In this document: positions 22,395-34,464 of the stretch, piece after piece | Layout: every line of letters begins with the position of its first letter | Position numbering within the stretch: the stretch's first letter is position 1 | Source: Adiantum capillus-veneris | Lineage: Eukaryota > Streptophyta > Polypodiopsida > Polypodiales > Pteridaceae | Direction: 5' to 3' | Assembly (NCBI GenBank): GCA_014529385.2 | Contig: CM043968.1 | Location: 130,073,018-130,137,017 of the forward strand | DNA length: 64,000 nucleotides | Made by a program: the position numbers and the translations under genes | The notes under the pieces: generated by a model | Told to the model about the DNA's origin: nothing | What the model saw: only the letters and a program-made list of their open reading frames with translations | The model's database searches: none

Positions 22395-23540
22395 CCCCCA
22401 ACACGGCCATTCATGTGGTGGTATTACTCAAGGGAAGTTGCATTTTGGCAAGCCATTCACTCCGGCTTCTAGAGTGTGTCTCATCTTGGAAACAAGCTAC
22501 ATTTAGAATATATTATAGATTGTCATTCAAGGCTTTCCATGAGTTAATGGACCTTAATTTTACCCATCTTTCGTGGATAGGTGATAGAGTTCCACAAGGA
22601 ACCTTTCCAAACTAACCTTGCCCTTGCCTTTGTGCTTTAGCATTTCACACACGGCCACTCTTCTTGGACGCTATCACAATTGTTTAGATTGGGGGACTCC
22701 ATTATCCAATAATATACCTAGTTGATAGTGCATTGTGTTCTATGCAAACAAGAAATGTTGAATAGATGCCAAATTGTAGTTCCTTCTAGATCACGCCTTG
22801 CACAAATCATTAGTGACTTTGAAGCAATCACTAGTCTTCCCAATATGTGTGGTGCAATTGATGGCACACACATCAAGCTTGCCCACAAACTGATCCATGA
22901 AATCTTTCCAGCACATTACATTATCTGTCATCAGTTTCACAACATTTTGCTACAAAAGCATAATGGACTCAGAGAAGATGTTTTGGGAAATTGTTTGCAA
23001 TACACCGGGAGGCTCGCACAATTCTACTATGTTTAAGGTCTCATTAGTTTATAGAAACATGAAAGCCTGCGCGAACCACTTATAAAATTAAATAGGGTGT
23101 CCATTAGACCTTACAATGATGGTGACTCTGCATTTAAACCCATTAGTTTTTTACTCAAAGCATTCAAGTCAAAAGCACGACAAGACTTGGCTTCCAAGAA
23201 TGGATTTGACAGGCAAATTGCAAAGGGTAGGGTCGAGGTAGAAAACATGTTTGGCATATTAAAGAACTAATGGTGCATCTTGCGAGATCTCAATGTGAAT
23301 TTTCCTTTTGTATCAATGTGATGATAGCATGCTATGTGCTACATAGTTATGTCTAATCAAAAGGAGAACCTGATCCAGGTGATGCAATTGATCCACATCC
23401 AAATGATGTTGAGCACTTAAGATGGCAAATGGTAACCCGACAATGAGCCATCGGGCTCAAGATGCATGCTACATTGTTCAATGAGTTTGTGAAATGCAAT
23501 AATCTACGAGCTTGAGATGCTTGCAAATAACTAGGAGTAC
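22395..23540 (+). pseudogene. PIF/Harbinger transposase remnant H1
   Basis: Pieces in shifting frames match H2 and H3. N-terminal helical part: FHKEPFQTNLALAF and FTHGHSSWTLSQLF. First catalytic Asp: MCGAIDGTHIKLAH. Second Asp: DGDSAFKP. Glu block: RVEVENMFGILKN. All three DDE positions are thus still present, but stops and frameshifts prevent a full protein. Transposases of this family (DDE_Tnp_4, HARBI1-like) cut and paste with a TTA/TAA target. No Myb/SANT-like companion is seen upstream, and I did not find terminal inverted repeats. Confidence 0.75.
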
Positions 23541-24007
23541 ATGTGATGCATGTTGAGCTTTTATTCAATCACTTCAATGTGTGTAATTATTTCTTGTGTA
23601 TTCTATGTTTGTACAGGACTAATGAACCAAGCTTGCAAAGAGGTTGTTTGCTTTGTTCTTTTTTTGTGATAGTGTTAGGGTTTGTATGTCATTTGCATGA
23701 TTGTGTTCCTGCTTGCATCTTTGTGCTGCATGTATATACTCTCTTTATATGTGTATGTGTGAGAATTCATCTTCAATAAACCCAAAAAACATTCTTTTTT
23801 CTTGGTATGTATGTCTGCGAGCATATTTCAATCATGAAAAGAATTTAAAAATTTTGCATTTTGTGCATTGTGTTGTGTTGTGTGTGTGTGAGGCGTGTGT
23901 GAGTGCATAGTCTATGGAGGCTTGGGGAACCACCCTCATGGACTATGTGAGAATGGCATGTGAAGGGGTTGAGTTTGATTCTTAGGTGACTTTGATGGAT
24001 TGGATCC
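23541..24007 (+). repeat. 3' flank of H1, homologous to the 3' flank of H2
   Basis: The sequence from AACTAGGAGTAC onward parallels 54945-55518: a T-rich part, TGCATGTATATACT, a GT-rich part, then GGACTATGTGAG and GATGGAT. It continues after G4 at 27528. It is probably the noncoding 3' part of the Harbinger element. The short GT-derived ORFs in it are not coding. Confidence 0.7.
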
Positions 24008-24579
24008 TGTTAACCCTCACGCACATTCCTATCACCTACAACGGACGTTGTATTATTTATTTGGTAGAGTCACGTATCGGGCTTGTCTGTCCAATAGGAA
24101 AATGGTAAGAGTGATCGTCGATGAGAGGCACACTCTAACTGGAACATTCAAGGGATTAGTTAGCTAAGCATGGGCGCCCAAGTGTGAATGGGGTGAGCTC
24201 ATATAACAGTCAACTAAACCTAAAATTCACTCATTCTTTCATTTGTGCAATTGAAGAGTGCTCTTGCTCCATTTCTATCTTCTTCTTCATCATCTCTTTG
24301 TGTGTATGTATGTGTGAGAGAGAAAGAGAGTGTGTGCGCAATCGAGCATTGGGATGACGGCACGGCGGCGGCGAAGTGGTTGAGCACGGCACAGCGGCGG
24401 CTCCTTCTTCTTCGGCGGTGAGGAATCCTCCACGACAGCAAGCGTAGAGCGGTGAGTGACACACCATCGCCATCTTTGAGCTCACTAGTTTAAGCTAGTT
24501 GCGTTCTTGGAGCCATTTGTGGCTCGCACACAGTGTATTGGCAAGTTCCTTGCATTGATGCATGCGATAGATGTGCACA
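24008..24579 (+). repeat. 5' LTR of G4
   Basis: Starts TGTTAACCCTCAC and ends GATGTGCACA. The GA/CT tract typical of this family is reduced to a few units near 24314-24332. Confidence 0.85.
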
Positions 24580-25085
24580 TTTTTTGCGTCGTTGCCAGGA
24601 AATGCCATACACTAAGCTTGAGTGGCACCTGTGCTTCTTTGTGGTGCAATTTCAATTGTAGGAAGGGTAGGGAAGGAAGGTGTGCGTGTTGAGAAGAAGG
24701 ATTTTGTTTTTGCTACTGAGTATTTCTTTGTTAATGGAGTTTTGAAAGGTACTGTGTTTTCTCTGTGATAAGGTGTTAGTATTAAGGTTGTTAGTTCTGT
24801 GTAATGTAAAGTACAGTAAGTAGGAAGTAGATCTGCTAGAGCTAATGAAGTGTGTTAGTGTGTAACAGTAGGTGTATTAGTTGTAAGTAGGTAGGTAGAG
24901 TGTGTGTGTGCTCGCGCGCAGGCCGCGGCGACCTTATCCCCAAAAAAAAAAAGTAGGACCAGGATCGGGAATATCACCCGGACCCAAGCCTAGACCCAAG
25001 CCCAAGCTCACGCTCACGCTCAGGCTCAGGCCTTAGTCGCCCTTTAAAATTGCATATTTTAGCTTCACACGTAGCTAAAATTCAA

Positions 25086-25242
25086 CTTGGGAGAGTACCT
25101 TACCACCCTTGCAACTCGATGAGATACCTAAGGTAATGGAAAACTACTGGCAAAAATCCTCACCTATTATCAATTGGAACAATTGGTTTCAAAGGGTGAG
25201 GAGCACATTTCAAGCAGTATCATCTACCCAGGGAAGGGGGGA
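25086..25242 (+). pseudogene. C-terminal fragment of the W-P-K domain protein in G4
   Basis: The frame includes WESTLPPLQLDE-like sequence, then WQKSSPIINWNNWFQRV and FQAV, matching the end of the G2 ORF at 37154-37330. The terminal TGA of G2 and G3 is TCA here, so the frame runs on through the purine tract at 25231-25242. A start codon is available at 25109, but expression is doubtful. Confidence 0.6.
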
Positions 25243-26943
25243 GTGTTTGCTGACAGTCATCATTCACTCACTCCCCTCTCAACCTTCCTCCCTTACCTCT
25301 CAATCTCCCAATCTTAGGGAATGTATATATAAAGCCTTATCCTCACAAAAAACAAAAATAATAAAGAGCAAGAGCAATTAGCAAATGATTATGCACAATA
25401 AAAGTCAAAACATTGACCTAGACCTACACATTCACATCCGGTACACTAAAACAGAAACCTATGTCATAAAACACCTTTGATCCTCATCACTCGAGTGATG
25501 GAGGGTAGGTAGGATTACTACAATAGGCGTGTTTCTATTTTAGAGTTGAGTGATTAGCAGAGTTCTTTCTTCCCGCTGATGTGCCTCCTAGAGGTATTCT
25601 TTGTGTTTCATAGTGTGTACAGGAACCATTGCTGTTGTTGAGTGATTAGCAGAGTTCTTTCTTCCCGCTGATGTGCCTCCTAGAGGTATTCTTTGTGTTT
25701 CATAGTGTGTACAGGAACAATTGCTGTTGTTAGGATTTGGACCTTCATGGAATCTTTCTCTCGTTCACACTTCAAATCAAGCGCGACCATCAACACAAAC
25801 AGGTGTTTTTGTCCATTTAGCATTACCCCTTATCTTTTTTGCATCTATGTTTGTCTGCTTTAATTGTGATTGGTAGCATAATATTCTGCGCATTTGCTTA
25901 GTATAAAACATTAAATTCAATGTAATTTTTTGTCATAATCATTTGTCTAGGTTTAAAAATCAAGCAGTCCGACTAAGCTAGTTTATCCAAGCTAGGCGTT
26001 AATGATCTTCTCTTAATACCATGGGGAATTCCCTCCTAATAATCAATGGTTACTTAGGTTCTTAATCCAATTTAGGCAGCATTGTGTGAAATGTACTAGA
26101 GCTTTCTAGTGGGCTTAGTCCCTATTGACCTTTAGCTTAAGTATTATAAAGGGAGTTTACTAATATGATGAGCCTGGGAAGGGTAACAGTGTTATATGGC
26201 CCCCCAAAGTTACAAAATTAAAATACTGAAAACGTACAAAAAAAAATTCAAAGTGCCACAATGTAAAATCTTAAGCTAGAAGAGAAATCTCAGCTTGATT
26301 TGGTACTTCACTCACATGTATCGCGTATGGTACTAGAGCCCTAGAGGTTCCCAGTGTGGGCGCTTTTCCTTGAAAAGCAAAAAACCCAAGGCATACAAAA
26401 TAAGCACACACATCAAAATTGAAACAATGTGAAAAGACTTTGAGGGGTCAAAGAAAAGGTAATCAGTCAGGCGATGATTTCAAGAGAAATTCCTTTTATC
26501 GTAGCTAACTACAAGGTCTTTTAGGTATAGCCTCTAGTCAGCCCTCGAACATGAAATACTTGGCTCTTGCGATTAAACAACTTAATTGACCAGAGAAAAT
26601 TAAGAATCTTACCCATGGTATTAATAGTCGATCTTTAGTGCCTTTCGATCGTTGAATTAGCGACCCCGAACTTGTTTAGTTTTTACCTTCCCAACTGTTT
26701 ATGCGTTTGATTATATTGCAATTTACTGTTTATTGCTGACAAATGGTTTAAAATTATGCTACCAATCAATTTGTCTGCCTAAAACTGCATATGCTTTTTA
26801 ATTGTATATGAGAATGCAATTACTGTGCCAATGTTGTTTGATTTTGTAGTGATTGAAGAAGGCTAAGAACATTCATCTCAAATGCTCTTCCACCTCAACG
26901 AACGAGCTTCAACTCAATAGCTTCCGAGGACGGAATCTACATC
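25243..26943 (+). other. 3' noncoding region of G4
   Basis: Homologous to 2634-4260 of G3 (reverse complement). It contains a 92-bp tandem duplication at 25546-25729 (units 25546-25637 and 25638-25729). No ORF is supported. Confidence 0.75.
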
Positions 26944-26956
26944 AGGAAGGGGGGCA
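26944..26956 (+). promoter_or_regulatory. Polypurine tract of G4
   Basis: AGGAAGGGGGGCA directly precedes the 3' LTR and is identical to the tracts of G2 and G3. Confidence 0.85.
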
Positions 26957-27527
26957 TGTCAACCCTCACGCACATTCCTATCACCTACGACAGACGTTGT
27001 ATTATTTATTTGGTAGAGTCAGTTACCAGGCTTGTCAATCCAATAGGAAAAGGGTAAGAGTGGTCGCCAATGAGAGGCGCACTCTATCTGGAACATTCAA
27101 GGGATTAGTTGGCTAAGCATGGGCGCCCAAGTGTGAATGGGGTGAGCTCATATAAAACTCAACTAAACCTAAAATTCACTCATTCTTTCATTTGTGCAAT
27201 TGAAGAGTGCTCTTGCTCCATCTCCATCTTCTTCTTCTTCATCTCTTTGTGTGTGTGTGTATGCATGAGAGAGAGAGAGAGTGTGTGCGTTCGAGCATTG
27301 CGACGATGGCACGGCGGCGGCGAAGCGGTTGAGCGCGGCGCAGCGGCGGCTCCTTCTTCTTCATGGCGAGGAATCCTCCATGACAGCAAGCGTAGAGCGG
27401 TGAGTGACACACCATCGCCATCTTTGAGCTTACTAGTTTAGGCTACTTGCGTGCTTGGAGCCATTTGTGGCTCGCACACAGTGTATTGTCATGTTCCTTG
27501 CATTGACACGTGCGACAGACGCACACA
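26957..27527 (+). repeat. 3' LTR of G4
   Basis: Starts TGTCAACCCTCACG (one change from the 5' copy) and ends ACGCACACA. It carries a short GT/GA tract at about 27247-27290. Confidence 0.85.
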
Positions 27528-28480
27528 AATCCCCTCGTAGCATGCTGCTAAGCAACTACCAAAAAAAAGGAGCTCTTTATAATCTCATGGTGGTCTCCTT
27601 GATTGCCGGCTGACCACCATCGTTGTACTCATGTCTCATAGTTGGCCAATTTACTCCTTTGAAAAAATGACTACCGAAGGACTGATCGAGGTCGTTGTGC
27701 TCAAGGTTGCCAACTTGTTAACGAAAATTCCCTAAAATCATATCATGGTTGGAAAGTGGACACCCGACATGTTGGGAGCTCAACAGATGGCAAGCATTTT
27801 GATTGGACCGACAACTTGTGAGTAGGCTAATTAGAGGAGGTGACCCTTGAACTTTCTTAGCCAATGATCAATCAAAAAGTGATCTCCACATTACAAATCC
27901 AACGTTTGGCTACCCCTTGTGCTTATTACAAGAGCTATCTCCTCTCTTGGCATGAGCACAATTGTTGTAGCTAGCCAGCTAAGTGGTATTGCTTTTTTTG
28001 GCTACCACTTGGTTGGTTGGCTGTTGTAGCCCACATCCGACACATTCTAGTCAAGTGCACCCATGAGTGTCAAGCCAATCAACATCAAGCACTCCCAACG
28101 GCCTTGAACTCTCCCATGGCTACTTCTTCAAAGTGCTCTCCCCTTCGACACTTGTTGTGTGAGTGCAAGATGCAATCCCAAAGTTTGGTGCAATCTGCAG
28201 TCCCAAAGTTTGGCGCAAGTTGTAGTCCTCCTGTTTAGCACATTGTGTTAGCCGGAGCTCTCACATCATTGGATTGGCCTCATCATTGAGAGTGTCCCAT
28301 CTTCTACTTGGGCTTCTCACCATTGTCTTGAGCTCCTCTTCAAGCTTGTCGATCATTGGTTGGGTAACCCTTGAGTTACTATGGTTTGCTTTTTGTTTTT
28401 TTATTCATTAATTAGAAATATGGGATGGCATTTAAAAATTGTATTATCCAACAATTTTAATTAATTGGCTAGGTTAGCCA
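27528..28480. other. Continuation of the H1 3' flank, then unassigned spacer
   Basis: 27528 to about 27700 continues the repeat interrupted by G4 and parallels 55519-55690. The rest, to about 28480, shows no supported gene. A 73-codon frame at 28017-28238 lacks motifs and I do not call it. Confidence 0.5.
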
Positions 28481-28499
28481 TCCAAGCTAATTTTGTCTT

Positions 28500-29611
28500 T
28501 ACATAATGAAGAAATGCTATATTCTTAGGCATGCTTTAGGAAGACAATTGACTTGATTCTCATGTTAATAAGGCGCTTCTTGACTCCCAAGACCATAATG
28601 CGACCTTAGGTGGCCCCCAAATATTCCATGTGGCTACAATATTTGGTAGACCACCTCAAATGCAACCTAGTGCTCCCAATGGGCAAACCTTAGCTTCCAG
28701 GGCTTCCATGATTTATCGATTGTCAAGGATTCCATTGCTTCCATGATTAGGCCTTCTAATCTTGTTAATTCCATGTCAATTGCTCAACAGCATGGCGTGG
28801 TCATTGGACCCTCCATTGTAGTGACTATATCCTAGACCCCTCAAGTGAGTGCTACACCCATAGTTCCCCCTACTAGTGTGACCGTCCACTATTGCTCTTG
28901 TGTCTAGTCAAAATGTGGCACCTTTGGATAGTGGCTAGCCACAAAACAGGGAAAAGAGGCCCCATCGAGTTGATGCGACATGGATAGATATTGCTACCAC
29001 ATCATGCATTAAGCATAAAGAAGAGAGGTGGGTGCATGTCAGGAAAGGTAATCTAAGACCAAAAGATTGGGATGATGTCACCACCCAATTGAACAAAGAG
29101 GTGGAGATGGATTACAATTGTGAGGAGACACCCTGCAAAAAAATTTCAAACAAAAGGAGAAGGGAGAGACAAGTGCCATAGGAGGGGTGAGGTCTAGTTG
29201 GGAGTATTTTGAGTTGATTGACACCTATGGTCAACAACACCAGGATGTGTGGGCATTCCATGAGCATTTGATATTTCTAGCTCACATCCTCCTGAGGTGC
29301 ATGAGGTGGATGGCGAGGAAGATGACAAGGAGGGGAATGAGGTGGATGTAGAGGAGGATAGCTCAAGTGTTCAAATGAGTGATAGAAATGACAGTACCAC
29401 AGTTCAGGATAGTAGTGAATCTTTTAGGGCTGGGAGTAAAGCACAAAAAATTATAGAGCCTAAGCGTGCATTACTTGGGACATTTGCTTGTGCTCTAGGC
29501 AATGGGTGGAAAGCCGTGCTTGACACCATGAAGACCATTGAAAAAGAGAGACACAGGCATGAGGAGAGGATGACAAGGACCTATGAGAGCATGAGAGAAT
29601 GTTCAAGCTAA
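28500..29611 (+). pseudogene. Myb/SANT-like companion gene of H2
   Basis: A frame near 28960 reads KRPHRVDATWIDIA, then EERWVHVRKGNLRPKDWDDV and TQLNKEV. This is the trihelix/Myb-SANT-like pattern (Trp, EER, Trp, LNKE) seen also in H3 at 57060-57270. A later ORF (29297-29611) is acidic, then FACALGNGWKAVLDTMK and a charged coiled-coil-like tail. PIF/Harbinger elements carry such a DNA-binding partner protein, which helps bring the transposase to the ends. The gene is broken by stops. It lies upstream of and parallel to the H2 transposase. Confidence 0.6.
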
Positions 29612-29984
29612 GGATGGAGGACACCAAAAGGATGGACATGTACATGCAAACACAATAAGCATTTGCAAAAGCATTGAGGAGTCGACCAAAGGTATGCATC
29701 TTCACCATTTTGTTAAAACTTGAGAGAGGGAGGGAGGTTGCACTTGGGTGTTAATGTTCATGTGCAAATATATTATTTTCTTTACATTTCTCATGTACGA
29801 TGGATGAGGTAGCCAAATTGTTTTTGTTCTTAACTTTTAATTGACATGTATTCAATCTTAATGAAGGCGAGAACTCACCTCTTGTATGGCCAGTCAAGTA
29901 CTCTAGACACTTAGTTCTTGTTTACCTCTTGCATGTTGTTGTGTGCGTCATTTATCTACATGTTTATTGAAAATGGTTTAATGT

Positions 29985-30933
29985 CCACTCGGGCACACAT
30001 GCCGTGGTGTTACTCTAGGCAAGTGTCCTTTTGCATGCCATTCACTCTGTCTTTTGCAGTGCATCTCATCTTGAGAACCAAGTTACATTTTGGATGTACT
30101 ATAGAATGTCATTCAAGTCCTTCAATAAGTTAAAGGGACTCATTTTGCCCCATCTACCTTGCGGAGAGGTGATAGAATTCCACAGGGAGCCAATTCAAGC
30201 CGACCTTGCCCTTGCATGTGTACTTTGGTGTTTCTCCCATGGGCACTCTTCTTGTACGCTATCACAGTTGTTCAGGATAGGGGACTCCGCTATCCGTAAG
30301 TACACCCAATTGATCGCGGGTGTTCTATGCGGACAAGAAATGTTGAATAGATGCGAGATTGTAGTTTCTTTAGTTGCATGCCTTGCCCAAATCATTAGTG
30401 ACTTTGAGGCAATCACCGCCCTTCCCAATATTTGTGGTACAATTGATGGCACACACATCGAGCTCGCTCACAAACCAATCCAAGAGTTTTTTTCTTACAC
30501 AGTACATTAGCCACCATGGATTTCATAGCATTTTGCTACAAGGCATAGTGGACTCAAATAAGTTTTTTGAGATATTGTTTGTAATGCACCAGAAGGCTTG
30601 CACGATTCTACTGTGTTTAAGGGCTCGATAGTTTATAGAAAAATGAAATCTTGTGAGGTTTTGAGTGCACCACTTATAACCCTAAACCACTTGTCCATTA
30701 GACCTTACATTGTTGGTAAGTCCGCATATTATCCCACAAGTTTTTTACCCAAAGCATTCAAGTCAAAAGATCAACAAGAGTTAGCTACGAAGAATGCATT
30801 TGACAAGAAAATTGTAAAGGGTAGGGTAAGATAGAAAATGCATTTGGCATATTGAAGAACCAATGGTGCATCCTACAAGATCTCAATGTCAATTTACCTT
30901 TTGCACCGATTGTAGTGATAGCATGTTGTGTGT
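29985..30933 (+). pseudogene. H2 PIF/Harbinger transposase, 5' part before the G1 insertion
   Basis: The best-kept part (30031-30510) has EFHREPIQADLALACVLW, HGHSSCTLSQLFRIGDSAIR and ICGTIDGTHIELAH with the first catalytic Asp. The second block reads IVGKSAYYPTSFL, with Lys in place of the catalytic Asp seen in H1 (GDSAF) and H3 (GDSTY). The Glu block is out of frame (RVR-stop-KMHLAY). After SDSMLC-like sequence the gene is cut at 30933 by the G1 LTR and continues at 54393. Confidence 0.8.
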
Positions 30934-32109
30934 TGTAACATTTAATGCACGAGTAACTTGTGTGTAGGGAAATTGATAACATAGTGATCGGTTCATTAAG
31001 AACAAATTCCTAATGAGCATAGAGAGAGTACTTAATTTGAGAAAGCAACATAGCAATTTACACCTAGCTAATTTGGCATTGACAATACTTGAAAAGAGAG
31101 AGAAATAGAACAATTTACAATAGTTGAGGACGAGATTTACATGGAGCCGGTCCCCCCTCCATAATGGCTTTGTATTATAGCTTCTCCCATCAAAGGAGAC
31201 TTTTGTACAATACAATCTTTTTGTTCCTTAATAATACTAGTTGGTACAATGAAGATGGAATCTTCATGCACCAAATTATGCTTGAAAAACACACCTAGTG
31301 TCCCTAGCCTCAGTCCCAATACCTCACACACCTTAAAAAATGGTGAGAGCTACCAGGGAATGAGGATAGATTGAGAGGAAGAAGATGTATCTTATGAGAA
31401 AGAAGTATTCTCCTCACATAATCACTCTAATAGCATAGCTTAGCTTAGTAATTAGCATGGTAGAGGAGATGAGCATGCCATTGAAGCTTGTCTCTTGGTT
31501 GGATTTGCATTTCATAGCCAAGAGTTGTTGGTGTAGGCCTCTACTTCTCAATGCTGGGAAAAGGAGATGGAGTTCTTCTTGCACACATGAGTTGTGTGTG
31601 TGTGTGTGTGTGTGTGTGCGTGCGCGCGCGTGTGTGTGTAGCATAAAAGATAGACTAAAATGCCAAACTCCCTCGATTTTTGCTCATGCTGGCATCCTAT
31701 TGGCTCTTGCAAAGCTTAGCCAATCACAAATTAGAAGCATAATTGATAGCCTTGTGACATTGTCCCCCTTTCCCCTTTTGTGAGAGCTTTCGGTGATTAA
31801 ATAATTCAATTAAACTCCCATTGGACCTCTTAGTCTTCTGGCCAATAGGAATGAGGCAAGCCATCAGGCTGTTGGATGCTCATTGGACCCCTTGGTAGAC
31901 TGTCCAATAGTCTTCTAGGGAGCTTAATTTCTATTGGTTCTTTTATCAAGCATTTTTAAATTGATTAGAATAATTTCACTCTAGCCTAGTTCTCATTGGT
32001 CCACGTCTATGGCCATCCAATAGGATTTGAGGGGAGATTGGGGGCAACTAGCCTAGGAGCCTAATATGTGTCCAGTGTTCCCTTTGTGTAAAGGGGAAGC
32101 TTTGAAGTA

Positions 32110-32166
<57 letters not shown>

Positions 32167-32539
32167 CTCTCTCATCCCCTACTATTAGGGCTCGCCCCCT
32201 CCTTCCTAGGGATGTGGGAAGACTTTTTAGTCTTCCCATGACCATCCAATTTTCCCCTACTTTGGCCATTGGACAATTGAGTTAATTTTAGGAACTTTAG
32301 CCTATGGAAGTCTTAATGGAGTTGAACCTTAGGTCTTTTAAGCCCCATTGAAGCACATTGCTCTTTTGCAGATTGTTCCCCTTTGGATCCCTCTTTTTCC
32401 TCCTTTGGATCCCTACAGAGATCGGTCTTGCAGCCTTACCAATATTCTAGCTTTTACTCCCCTGGTACTTCCCCATATTAAATGGCCAGTTTAACATGAG
32501 AAAATAGTTTGGAAGAATTAGATATTAGTTTTTATGACA
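30934..32539 (-). repeat. 3' LTR of G1
   Basis: Minus-strand ends are TGTCATAA and AATGTTACA. It aligns along its whole length with 52846-54392. Differences include GT tracts at 31593-31640 and 32116-32165 that are much longer than in the other copy. Confidence 0.95.
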
Positions 32540-32553
32540 TTACCTCTCTCTTG
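32540..32553 (-). promoter_or_regulatory. Polypurine tract of G1
   Basis: The minus strand reads CAAGAGAGAGGTAA immediately before the 3' LTR start TGTCATAA. Confidence 0.75.
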
Positions 32554-32849
32554 AAATCATAGTCATCCTCGACTATGAGGTAGAGAAGATAAAGCCTAGT
32601 CATTAGTCTGTTTGCTAGTAGGTGGAGGACGTATCAATCTTCCGTAGTAGAGTGACAAACTCTACTTGGTGTTCGGGAGACGTCGTCCCCACAAACATGA
32701 TCCTAAGCATGCTTACCGATTAACATGTGCGCACAGTAAAGAAAAAGAGAGTCTTATAAGACAAAAACTTTGTTCATTTATACATATTTACATTTGCTTA
32801 CTCTAGGGAATCATTGTAAGCATTGACAAGATTTAGGTTATCCTTTAAT

Positions 32850-32990
32850 TTTATGCCTTGCATCCATCTAGCATCTTCTTCAAAAGGATCATTTTTAGAC
32901 TTGATAAGATATCATTGGATAGTCTTATCGCCTCATACTACCTTGTCTTCGTGTCGGAGAATGGACTCAGCCTGCAGCACCTCTTCTTAG
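32850..32990 (-). pseudogene. Chromodomain remnant of G1
   Basis: After integrase GPPEIED and a TAA stop (32987-32989) the frame continues EEVLQAESILRHEDKVV, stop, then a basic segment with YLIKSKNDPFEEDARW. The pattern (E..IL, YLIK.K..PFE.A.W) is that of a chromodomain, which in these elements reads histone marks and steers integration into heterochromatin. Three stops break it. Confidence 0.65.
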
Positions 32991-33906
32991 TCCTCGATCT
33001 CTGGTGGGCCTTCAATGATTGCTTCTTGAGGTGGCTCTTCTTTGTAAGGCTTTAGTAGGCTCATGTTGAAAGCATTGTGTATGAGCCAATGGCCGGGCAA
33101 CTTGAGTTGATAGGCCATCTCATTGATTGGCCTAAGAATCTGAAAGGGACCATAGTACCTTTTTGCTAGATTAGCATAGTACTTTAGGTGTCCCGTTGGA
33201 TTCTTGTCCGTTGTGTGCTTTAATTCAGCCTTGGGAAACTTAAGCAAGACCCAATTATTTTTGTTTAAAGGCTAGGGCTCTTCTGTGCTTATCAGCTGCA
33301 ACCTTTTGCCTTTGCTGAGTGATGGATATAGCATCTTTAATCTTTTGGAAAGATTCTTGCAGTCTCGGCTATATTCATCTGCAGCGAAGATCTTCTCATG
33401 TACCTTAAGTAGCAGATGACTTTTTTATCTTCCCTCTATCACCTAAAAGGGTGCTTTTCTTGTGGAAGTATGTACAGTGTTGTAAGCATACTCCACAAAA
33501 GGTAAGTACTTCTCCCATTGGGACTTTGATCTACTTTTGTGACATAAGATTTCAATAGATGAAGAATTGTTAGGTTAGCTATTTCACTTTGGCCATCCAT
33601 TTTGGGATGATAGGCCAAAAAGAAGTTTAGCCTTGTACCTAAATTCTCAAAGAGACCCTTCCAAAAATTACTGATCAGTCTAGGATCTCTATCCGACACT
33701 ATAGACATTGGCAAGCCATGGTATTTGAAGATTTGTGATATAAAGAGGGTTGCCATTTGATGGGCCTTAATAGTCTTTTTGACAGATACAAAATGTGCTT
33801 GTTTGTTAAATCTGTCTACTATCGTCCTTATTCCTGTATTCCCATGGATAGACTTGGGCAATCCAAAGATAAAATCCATGGATATGCTCTCTCATGGTGA
33901 ATTAGG
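32987..33906 (-). pseudogene. Integrase of G1 (catalytic core and C-terminal domain)
   Basis: The ORF at 33879-33439 starts at MDFIFGLP and shows the catalytic triad positions: VDRFNKQAHF (Asp), IVSDRDPRL (Asp) and MDGQSEIAN (Glu). The C-terminal part (33247-32987) has DLAKRYYGPFQIL-like sequence and HNAFNMSLLKPY, the GPY/F module. A TGA replaces the Trp codon in the SPWESISMDF block near 33887. The N-terminal zinc-finger region is absent because of the break at 33906/49205. Confidence 0.85.
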
Positions 33907-34133
33907 TGTTGGAATTAGGGTTGCAGAGAAACGCACACAGCTTGGAGAAGACGAAGGAAGCTCAAGGCGCACAATAGAGAGTGTGTTACTTAGTGTGCAA
34001 TGGAAAGATATATTGCCCTAGAGTGATGGCTGTATATACAATGCACGGGGGGAAAAACCTCCTAAAGAGGGAAAAAATGCCCCGGCGGTCCTAGTGTGTT
34101 CACACACATCACTACCACATGTATATGGTAACA
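33907..34133 (-). repeat. 3' LTR of copia C1
   Basis: Minus-strand ends are TGTTACCATATACATG and CTAATTCCAACA, with TGTT/AACA inverted termini. Similar to the C2 5' LTR at 1465-1676. The polypurine stretch CCAGTGGGGATT lies directly upstream (34134-34145). The flanking 5-mer on the outer side is ttagg (33902-33906). Confidence 0.8.
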
Positions 34134-34208
34134 AATCCCCACTGGAGTGATGCGGTGAACGAGAGCTGGCACATGAGTAAAGGGAAGTGCCATGCCCTGA
34201 GGACATGA

Positions 34209-34464
34209 TCAGTCCACAAAGGGGAGTAAGCCCAAAGCTTTGCAGAAAGCTTCAAGCTTCTCATGAGACAATACCTTTGTGAAAAGATCTGCAAGGTTGT
34301 CCTGTGTTGGAACATAAGCCAAGCTGATCTCTCCTGTTGAGAGCCTCTCCCTGACATAGTGGTAATGCACCTCAATGTGCTTTGTGCGAGCATGAAAAAC
34401 TAGGCTCCTCGCAATTGCCAATGCGCTCTGACTGTCAGTGTAGATAGTGTTGGTAGTGTCCTGT
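34209..34464 (-). pseudogene. C-terminal part of C1 RNase H
   Basis: The frame reads IYTDSQSALAIAR (with the catalytic Asp in TDSQ), TKHIEVHYHYVRERL, TQDNLADLFTKVL and ends LLPFVD with a stop. It begins at the G2 insertion point and continues the reading of 46922-47156 across it. Confidence 0.85.

Larger units (their letters stand above)
24008..27527 (+). mobile_element. Gypsy derivative G4, nearly all coding sequence deleted
   Basis: LTRs at 24008-24579 and 26957-27527 flank a 2.4-kb interior. A decayed tRNA-Asp primer site follows the left LTR (24585-24600, TGCGTCGTTGCCAGGA) and the AGGAAGGGGGGCA polypurine tract precedes the right one. Flanks are GATCC (24003-24007) and AATCC (27528-27532). 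The interior joins the 5' leader directly to the last part of the W-P-K domain, then the family's 3' noncoding region. It is a small non-autonomous derivative of the G2/G3 family. Confidence 0.9.
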
